Shown: positions 1-5,521 of the stretch, piece by piece
Layout of the letters: every line of letters starts with the position of its first letter
Position numbering within the stretch: the stretch's first letter is position 1
Source: a bacterium
GTDB lineage: Bacteria > Patescibacteriota > Patescibacteriia > UBA1558 > S5-K13
Assembly (NCBI GenBank): GCA_021106915.1
Contig: JAIOTH010000028.1
Location: forward strand, 1 to 6,087
Length of the DNA stretch: 6,087 bases
Direction: 5' to 3'
Translations under genes and position numbers: made by a program
The notes under the pieces: model-generated
Databases searched by the model: none
What the model was told of the DNA's origin: nothing
What the model saw: the letters and a program-made list of their open reading frames with translations, nothing else

Positions 1-39
1 GTAACCCAAGAAGAGATTTATAATAAATATGCTAGATAA
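1..39 (+). CDS. Possible 3' end of an upstream gene (partial)
   Basis: Reading from base 1 gives VTQEEIYNKYAR followed by TAA at 37-39. This looks like a natural hydrophilic protein C-terminus and would overlap the start of the glycosyltransferase gene by 11 bases, an arrangement common in tight operons. A second possibility is the third frame, which ends NPRRDL with TAA at 21-23, before the next start. The second frame is closed by TAA at 2-4. Twelve residues are too few to assign a family, and I cannot prove that either tail is translated. The upstream gene is presumed to belong to the same transcript. Confidence 0.4.
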   Translation, partial: VTQEEIYNKYAR

Positions 40-907
40 AAAATATATCATCATAACTTCTGCTTACAACGAAGAACAACATATTGAGCAAACAATAAAA
101 TCTGTGATAAAGCAGACAATACTACCTGCAGAATGGATCATTGTGAATGATGGGTCTACAGATAAAACTGAAAGCATAATAAAAAAATATGCAAATAAAT
201 ATGAATTTATCAAGCTATTAAATAAAAAAAATGACTATCTGGAATTTGGTTCTCATGTTGCTGTAAATTTTAACATCGGACTAAATAATCTTTCTGTGAA
301 AGATTGGGAATATATAGCACAATTAGATGCAGATATATCGATTGATCGTTCAGATTTTTATGAATTTCAAATAAATGAATTCAAGAAAAATAAAAACCTG
401 GGAAGTACGAGTGGAATAACTTATACGATAAAAAATGGTGTAAAAAAACTAAATACTAAAAGACCATATTGGCGAACTGGTGGTGCTACCAAATTTTACA
501 GAAGAAAATGCTTTGAAGACATTGAAGGTATAGAACCAATTTTTGCATGGGATGGTTTAGATGTGTATAAAGCAATGTTTCACGATTGGAAAACCAGGAC
601 ATTGTATGAATTAGAAGTACATCATCTCGGTGTTTCTCGCATCAATGAAAGACATCAAACTAAAGAAAAAGTAAAATTAATTGGAAAAAGTTTATATCAA
701 AGAGGTTATCCCATTGAATTTGTATTATTTAAAAGTATATCATTCTTAAAAAAATCGTTTACTCATCAAAGAGCGTTTTTAAAAGGATATTATTCTGCAA
801 AAAAAAATAAAGAAAAACAATATATTACGATTGATGAAAAAAAGTTTATTAGAAAAGTCCAATATTTGAGAATATTTGATCGTTTAACCCATAAAGAAAC
901 ACTATGA
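29..907 (+). CDS. Family 2 glycosyltransferase (GT-A fold, cytoplasmic)
   Basis: This 292-residue protein is predicted to transfer a sugar from a nucleotide-sugar donor during assembly of a surface glycan. The GT-A nucleotide-binding half opens with a beta strand and SAYNEE (11-16), then VNDGSTD (39-45), the standard GT2 donor-binding signature. QLDADI (98-103) carries the DxD-type metal-binding motif (D100, D102). WDGLD (174-178) is at the place where GT2 enzymes have their catalytic-base acidic residues. No convincing transmembrane segment follows, so it is probably a soluble or peripherally bound inner-face enzyme rather than a processive synthase. The length is usual for the family. The frame is closed upstream by TAA at 2-4, making ATG 29 the first possible start; AGAAGAG at 9-15 is a rather distant ribosome-binding site. 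Donor and acceptor sugars cannot be read from the sequence. Confidence 0.93.
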   Translation: MLDKKYIIITSAYNEEQHIEQTIKSVIKQTILPAEWIIVNDGSTDKTESIIKKYANKYEFIKLLNKKNDYLEFGSHVAVNFNIGLNNLSVKDWEYIAQLDADISIDRSDFYEFQINEFKKNKNLGSTSGITYTIKNGVKKLNTKRPYWRTGGATKFYRRKCFEDIEGIEPIFAWDGLDVYKAMFHDWKTRTLYELEVHHLGVSRINERHQTKEKVKLIGKSLYQRGYPIEFVLFKSISFLKKSFTHQRAFLKGYYSAKKNKEKQYITIDEKKFIRKVQYLRIFDRLTHKETL

Positions 908-918
908 AATAATATTAT

Positions 919-925
919 AGAAGGA
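919..925 (+). promoter_or_regulatory. Ribosome-binding site of the asparagine-synthase-like gene
   Basis: AGAAGGA lies five bases before ATG 931. It fixes the start at MNGFD and matters because the in-frame stop TAA at 910-912 excludes an upstream start that could provide the second-position cysteine of a working glutaminase. It is the best Shine-Dalgarno match in the window. Confidence 0.7.
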
Positions 926-930
926 TATTT

Positions 931-2694
931 ATGAATGGTTTTGATAACATAAAAAGAACGCAGTTTATTTTTTTTAATACCAAAGACCCAAAACAATTAC
1001 AAGATAAAATAACTTATTATTCAAAATTTATACCAGGAATTGTTGAAATAATCAAAATAGATTCATTCTCAATAATAATGTTTTTAAAGAGTAATCATAT
1101 TCTACATAAAACGATAGTTAAAAATGTTAATGATTTTTTTATCTTTTTAGATGGGGATTTTTACGAAGAGATCGATGAAGATGATATATTAAACAATATG
1201 AATTATAGTAATTACAAAAATATTCTATTAAATACTAATGGCAGTTTTAATTGTTTGATATATCATAATAAAAAAAAAGAAGTAATCTTATATAATGATA
1301 TTATAGGTTTGAAAAAATATTTTTATGGATTTGTTGGAAATGATTTAGTTGTCTCTTCTCTATTATCTGTGTTTTATCAAAGTAATATAAAATATAATGA
1401 CGACTTTGTTAAAGAATATATTTTTGCTAGAATTCCTTTTGATTATGAAACACAATTTAGTAAAACGTATACAGTACCACCAGATGGATTTATAAAAATC
1501 AATATAATCCAAGAAACAGTTCATGAAAATATACATATTAGATTCTATGAAGAGGATGTAAAATCTAAAAATGAAATATTAGAAAATATTTATAATGTTT
1601 TTCAAGATTTTTTAAAATTTGTTTATAAGAAAAAAAAGAAAGAAAAAGTGTACTGTACCTTAACTGGTGGTGCTGATACTAGAATTTTATTAAATATGTT
1701 AATCAATAGTGGGTATAATATCTCAGGTTGCTTAACCGATTTCAATTATAGTATAAATAATACTATTGTAGCAAAGAAAATATGTCAATATTTCAATTTA
1801 AATCTTTATAATGTAAGAAAAAAGAATAATAAATTCAATAAAAAAGATGTAGATAGATTAAATTATATTACAAATGGTTTGAGACCGGATGTTGTTTATC
1901 CTGTGAATATTTATAATCCAAAATCAATAGTTTTTTATGGTGCTTTTGGTAATTTTTTATCAAGAAGAGGATATGGTTTGCATCGAGAATTGCTCAATTC
2001 AAAAAACAGGGATGTATTCATAGAGAAATTTTTTAAATTTATATTTCCCGAAATACACATAGACGTTATAAAAAAAACCTTAAACCCACAAGTCTTTAAA
2101 CGTATGAAAGAAAGATTTCGTGCTATATTTGAAATTTATTTCAAAGACTTAAATCTTGAAATGTCATATTATTATTTTTACAAAAACTTTCGAAATTTTT
2201 ATAATGACGCTCGATTTGCTGCTGGTTCTTACATTGGGGCATCTGGTATTTTCCCATTTAATAACTTACAAATAATTAGTCTCTACAATACATTGTCATT
2301 AAAAGATAAATATTCTCATTGGGCTCATTTTAAACTTTCATATTATAATAATCCTAAATTAGCTACATTTAAAATGGGGCATTTTTCTTTTTCAATAAAA
2401 TTTAAACCGTGGTTTATTTGGCACATTTCTGAAAAAATATTAAAGATAAAATATGAATTAGACAAGCTCAAATATTCGTATCATTCTCTAGAAAATATGA
2501 AACAGATATTCTCAGAAAGATTTGATATAGAAAATTATAGTAGTATATATGATTTGAACCTTTATTTGCAAAAATTAAGTAAGTTAAGACACCCTAAATC
2601 CTTTCAAATGCAGATATTATGGCTTACATCATTAATTTTTAATTATGATGAGCTTTGCAAAAAATGGAAACAAAAAATTGATAATATGAAATAA
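931..2694 (+). CDS. Asparagine-synthase-like protein lacking the glutaminase cysteine
   Basis: This 587-residue protein resembles the AsnB/asparagine synthetase superfamily. Those enzymes use glutamine-derived ammonia and ATP to amidate a carboxylate through an acyl-adenylate; homologues in glycan loci are thought to amidate uronic acids or similar acidic sugars. The N-terminal part (about 1-150) keeps the glutaminase-like pattern NGSFNCLIYHN (103-113), YNDIIGLKKYFYG (121-133) and a VVSSLLSVF strand (140-148). It begins MNGFD, so the nucleophilic Cys2 is absent and glutamine hydrolysis is unlikely. The synthetase part has the PP-loop LTGGADTR (244-251), equivalent to SGGxDS. GIFPFNN (439-445) matches the family's conserved PFLD segment. 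YGAFGN (336-341) sits where AsnB has GxGxDE, so the acidic pair is missing. Ammonia could be used directly, or the protein may perform another adenylation step. It starts 23 bases after the glycosyltransferase stop. It is locally extremely AT-rich (8 G+C in bases 1261-1320). Confidence 0.85.
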   Translation: MNGFDNIKRTQFIFFNTKDPKQLQDKITYYSKFIPGIVEIIKIDSFSIIMFLKSNHILHKTIVKNVNDFFIFLDGDFYEEIDEDDILNNMNYSNYKNILLNTNGSFNCLIYHNKKKEVILYNDIIGLKKYFYGFVGNDLVVSSLLSVFYQSNIKYNDDFVKEYIFARIPFDYETQFSKTYTVPPDGFIKINIIQETVHENIHIRFYEEDVKSKNEILENIYNVFQDFLKFVYKKKKKEKVYCTLTGGADTRILLNMLINSGYNISGCLTDFNYSINNTIVAKKICQYFNLNLYNVRKKNNKFNKKDVDRLNYITNGLRPDVVYPVNIYNPKSIVFYGAFGNFLSRRGYGLHRELLNSKNRDVFIEKFFKFIFPEIHIDVIKKTLNPQVFKRMKERFRAIFEIYFKDLNLEMSYYYFYKNFRNFYNDARFAAGSYIGASGIFPFNNLQIISLYNTLSLKDKYSHWAHFKLSYYNNPKLATFKMGHFSFSIKFKPWFIWHISEKILKIKYELDKLKYSYHSLENMKQIFSERFDIENYSSIYDLNLYLQKLSKLRHPKSFQMQILWLTSLIFNYDELCKKWKQKIDNMK

Positions 2695-2699
2695 TAATT

Positions 2700-4043
2700 A
2701 TGAGACTGTATAATTTTTTAACAAAAAACGTAATTCTTCCATTAAGTGATAAAAAAACTAAATGGAATATTGCAAAACACCTAAAATTTTTAAATGAGAG
2801 TCAGTGGTGGAGTTTGGATCAATTAATTGATTATCAAAATAGAAAATTAAAAGAATTGATCAATCATGTTTATAATAATGTTCCATATTACAGATCAATA
2901 ATGGATAAAAGATATTTAACTCCAGATGATTTCAAAACTATAGGTGATTTAAAAAAATTACCAATTTTAACCAAAACAGATGTTCAAAATAATTTTCCAG
3001 ATCTTATATGTGCGAAAAACATAAACCACTCAAAATCAATGAAAGGTCATTCCAGTGGTTCAACAGGAGTTCCAATACACTATTATTTATCAAGAGATGC
3101 ATATGGTATGAATAAAGCTGCTTATTTACGAGGTTGGTCTTGGATGGGTTTTCAGCTTGGTGATAGATTAATAAAAGTAAGTCAAAATAAAAGAAGTTCT
3201 TTTATTAAAAGATTACAAGATAAAGTTGATAATACCTATTTGTTTAGTCATTCTTATACAAAGGAAAATTTGGATGAATTTGTTACTATTATGCACAAAT
3301 TCAAACCAAAATTTCTAAGGAGTTATCCAGATCCGCTGGAGTTTTTAGCGAAACATATAAAAAAATATAACATTAAAATTCCGCCGATAAAAGCAATAAA
3401 TACAACAGGTAATATGCTTATTAAAGAAACTAGAGATTTAATAGAAGAAGTCTTTAATGCTCCTGTTTTTGACTCTTATTCATGTGAAGGTGGAGCAAAT
3501 GTATTCGAATGTCCAACTCATTCCTGTTATCATACATCAATGGAATATGCAATTACGGAAATTATTAATGAGAATGGGAAAGAAGTGGAACCGGGAGAAT
3601 CAGGTCGTTATTATACAACGGATCTATGGAATTATGCGACGCCTTTAATAAGGTATGATTCAGGTGATATAGTTACAAAAGGTAAATCTAAATGTCATTG
3701 TGGGCGTAACCTTATGACAATTTCTAAAATCCAAGGAAGAGATAATGATATTGTAATTACTCCAGATGGGAATTATTTAGTTGCCCAAAGCTTTACAACA
3801 TATTTTAAATATATACCAGAGATTACGCAATTTCAAGTACACCAAATAGAAAAGGATGAAATTTTATTTAAGCTGGTCGTTAGAGAAGACTTTAAAAAAG
3901 AACAGAAAATAATAATAATAAATGACTGGTTTATTAGATTGAAAAAAACGACCAAAATAAAAACGGAAATAGTAAAAGAGATCCCTCTATTAAAGTCAGG
4001 AAAGCGAAGATTTGTTTTTAGAAATATGGAGATAGAGGTATAA
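2700..4043 (+). CDS. CapK/PaaK-type adenylate-forming ligase
   Basis: This 447-residue protein belongs to the phenylacetate-CoA ligase-like branch of AMP-forming ligases, often named CapK in capsule loci. Such enzymes activate a carboxylic acid with ATP and usually pass it to CoA; in glycan loci the acid and acceptor are mostly unknown. Motifs appear in the expected order: SSGSTGVP (118-125, phosphate-binding loop), DSYSCEGG (258-265, adenine and acid pocket), LIRYDSGD (316-323, ATP ribose contact), GRDND (346-350, hinge before the mobile C-terminal domain) and KSGKRRFV (432-439, with the probable catalytic lysine K435). Cysteines 271, 276, 332 and 334 (ECPTHSC and KCHCGR) could form a structural metal site. 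The N-terminus (QNRKLKELINHVYNNVPYYR, 46-65) is typical of the family and supports full length. The gene begins five bases after the previous stop with no Shine-Dalgarno sequence, suggesting translation by coupling to the upstream gene. Confidence 0.9.
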   Translation: MRLYNFLTKNVILPLSDKKTKWNIAKHLKFLNESQWWSLDQLIDYQNRKLKELINHVYNNVPYYRSIMDKRYLTPDDFKTIGDLKKLPILTKTDVQNNFPDLICAKNINHSKSMKGHSSGSTGVPIHYYLSRDAYGMNKAAYLRGWSWMGFQLGDRLIKVSQNKRSSFIKRLQDKVDNTYLFSHSYTKENLDEFVTIMHKFKPKFLRSYPDPLEFLAKHIKKYNIKIPPIKAINTTGNMLIKETRDLIEEVFNAPVFDSYSCEGGANVFECPTHSCYHTSMEYAITEIINENGKEVEPGESGRYYTTDLWNYATPLIRYDSGDIVTKGKSKCHCGRNLMTISKIQGRDNDIVITPDGNYLVAQSFTTYFKYIPEITQFQVHQIEKDEILFKLVVREDFKKEQKIIIINDWFIRLKKTTKIKTEIVKEIPLLKSGKRRFVFRNMEIEV

Positions 4044-4045
4044 TA

Positions 4046-4528
4046 ATGTCTATAGTGGCTCATAGAAGAACACCAAAAGAGATAATTTTGGGAATCAAAA
4101 ATAGGATTTTACATAATATTGCATATTTTACATTCCCCTATCAAATTACTGCCCAACTTCACAGATGGAGGGGAGTAAAAATTGGGAAGAAAACGCATAT
4201 AGCCCGTTTAGTATCAATTGATGACAGAAATCCAGAATTAATTGAGATAGGAGATGGAGTAGCTATATGTGCTGAAGTAATGATTCTTGCACATCAAAGA
4301 GATCTTTCAAAATATAAACCTGATATGTATGCGATGCATTGTCCCTTTAAGGAAGGTAGGGTCGTTATTAAAAACGGAGCCCATATAGGCATTGGAACAA
4401 TTATTATGCCGGGAGTTACAATCGGAGAAGGGTCTGTTATAGGTGCAGGTGCTGTTGTAACAAAAGATATTCCATCTTATTGTGTAGCAGTTGGTATGCC
4501 GGCAAAAGTGATAAAGGAATTTAAGTAG
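4046..4528 (+). CDS. Left-handed beta-helix acyltransferase (WbbJ/maltose-acetyltransferase type)
   Basis: This 160-residue protein is predicted to transfer an acetyl or other acyl group from CoA to a hydroxyl or amino group of a sugar in the cytoplasm, acting as a trimer. The C-terminal half shows hexapeptide repeats: VVIKNGAHIGIGTIIMPG (106-123), then VTIGEGSVIGAGAVVTK (124-140). It ends with the characteristic tail DIPSYCVAVGMPAKVIKEF (141-159). H83 in MILAHQRD (79-86) is at the usual catalytic-histidine position. The N-terminal stretch (about 1-45) is a short basic helix-rich segment containing HNIAYFTFPYQI. AGAGGT at 4034-4039 is a good ribosome-binding site six bases before the ATG, and the gene starts two bases after the ligase stop. 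Parts are clearly richer in GC (about 42% in 4381-4440) than the preceding genes, partly because of glycine codons. It may use the acyl group activated by the neighbouring ligase, but acetyl-CoA is the default donor. Confidence 0.9.
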   Translation: MSIVAHRRTPKEIILGIKNRILHNIAYFTFPYQITAQLHRWRGVKIGKKTHIARLVSIDDRNPELIEIGDGVAICAEVMILAHQRDLSKYKPDMYAMHCPFKEGRVVIKNGAHIGIGTIIMPGVTIGEGSVIGAGAVVTKDIPSYCVAVGMPAKVIKEFK

Positions 4529-4529
4529 T

Positions 4530-5519
4530 ATGAAAATCTGGATAGATATCACTAACACTCCACATGTTAATGTATTGATACCAATAATGAAAAAACTTGA
4601 ATCAGAACATGAGCTTATAATTTCAGCTCGTGACTTTTCTGAAACATTACCACTTCTGAGGAAGAATGTAATTATCCCAATTGTCATAGGAGAATATAAG
4701 GGCAAAAGTAGGATAAAAAAAATTATAGGTATGTTCAGTAGAATGTTTGCATTACAATTCAAAATACCTAGATTTGATGTCAGTATTTCATTAGGTGGGA
4801 ATTACACTGCAGTAGTGAGTAAATTAAGAAGAAAGAAATCCATTATATTTAGTGATAATGATATATCTTTCAAGGTTCCGGCTTACAAATATGGTTCATA
4901 TTTTATTTTCCCAACATATTTTAATTCAAATAATTTAGAAAAAAAATATAGCATCAAAAAAGAGCAAATTTATAAATATAATGGTTTTAAGGAAGATATA
5001 TATATTGCAGATTATAAACCCGATAAGAATTTTATGAACCAACTGCCTTTTGATGAGTTTATTACTATAAGACCAGAGAATCTTAACGCTTCATATGTCC
5101 CCAAGGATAGTATAACAATTGTTCCTAGTTTATTTGAGAAATTTAAAGATGAAAATATCTTATTCTTACCAAGATATTTTAAAGAAAGAGAATATGCAAA
5201 AAGTTATGATAATATATTTATACCTGATGAACCATTAAGTGGTTTAGATGTATGCTATTACACAAAAGCAATGTTAACTGGTGCGGGCACTTTTGCGCGC
5301 GAAGCTGCATTGTTGGGAACGCCAGCAGTGAGTTTCTTTTCTGGTAAAACTTTTTTAACGGTAGATACAATTATGCAGGAGAAAGGATGGGAATTCAAAT
5401 CTAGAGATGTAGATGACATATATGATTATGTAATAGAAGCTCAAAAAAGAAAATCACAACAAATGAAAAGTAAAAAAGTACAAGACGAAGTCTTTTCAAT
5501 TTTAAATAAGATTATATAG
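4530..5519 (+). CDS. DUF354 family protein, probable GT-B-fold glycosyltransferase
   Basis: This 329-residue protein matches DUF354, a family related to GT-B-fold enzymes such as MurG and UDP-GlcNAc 2-epimerase and common in archaeal and some bacterial glycan loci. Its biochemical activity is not established. The N-terminal Rossmann-like half opens with MKIWIDITNTPHVNVLIPIM (1-20), followed by ISARDFSETLPLL (31-43), both hallmarks of the family. ISLGGNYTAVV (86-96) and the IIFSDND strand (105-111) finish this half. In the C-terminal half, LTGAGTFAREAALLGTPAVS (249-268) corresponds to the glycine-rich nucleotide-sugar-binding segment of GT-B enzymes. It ends in a charged lysine-rich helix. The length is usual and no membrane segment is seen. 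It starts one base after the acyltransferase stop, with AAGGA at 4514-4518 lying eleven bases upstream. It is likely a second sugar-adding enzyme for this polymer, but an epimerase-like role is possible. Confidence 0.85.
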   Translation: MKIWIDITNTPHVNVLIPIMKKLESEHELIISARDFSETLPLLRKNVIIPIVIGEYKGKSRIKKIIGMFSRMFALQFKIPRFDVSISLGGNYTAVVSKLRRKKSIIFSDNDISFKVPAYKYGSYFIFPTYFNSNNLEKKYSIKKEQIYKYNGFKEDIYIADYKPDKNFMNQLPFDEFITIRPENLNASYVPKDSITIVPSLFEKFKDENILFLPRYFKEREYAKSYDNIFIPDEPLSGLDVCYYTKAMLTGAGTFAREAALLGTPAVSFFSGKTFLTVDTIMQEKGWEFKSRDVDDIYDYVIEAQKRKSQQMKSKKVQDEVFSILNKII

Positions 5520-5521
5520 AA

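Noticed and set aside
336..341. Possible frameshift in the asparagine-synthase-like gene explaining the loss of motifs
   Set aside because: Conserved segments before (LTGGADTR) and after (GIFPFNN) are in the same uninterrupted frame, so substitution and not frameshift explains the degenerate YGAFGN segment. The numbers here are residue positions within that protein.
790..996. Antisense open frame of 68 residues
   Set aside because: It overlaps the end of the glycosyltransferase gene and the start of the next gene on the opposite strand. Its Phe/Ile-rich sequence is what antisense of A-rich coding DNA gives, and no family is recognisable.
3457..3648. Plus-strand open frame of 63 residues inside the ligase gene
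   Set aside because: It lies wholly within the strongly motif-supported ligase frame and shows no domain of its own.
3906..3923. AATAATAATAATA trinucleotide-like run
   Set aside because: It encodes the KIIIIN strand within the ligase C-terminal domain and is an ordinary codon run in AT-rich DNA.
3833..4063. Antisense open frame of 76 residues
   Set aside because: It is opposite the conserved C-terminal domain of the ligase; its hydrophobic appearance comes from antisense reading of Lys/Asn codons.
4307..4762. Antisense open frame of 151 residues
   Set aside because: Although longest of the antisense frames, it covers the hexapeptide repeats and the DUF354 start, both of which have clear family motifs on the plus strand. 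Its Cys/Asn/Ile-rich sequence matches nothing I recognise.
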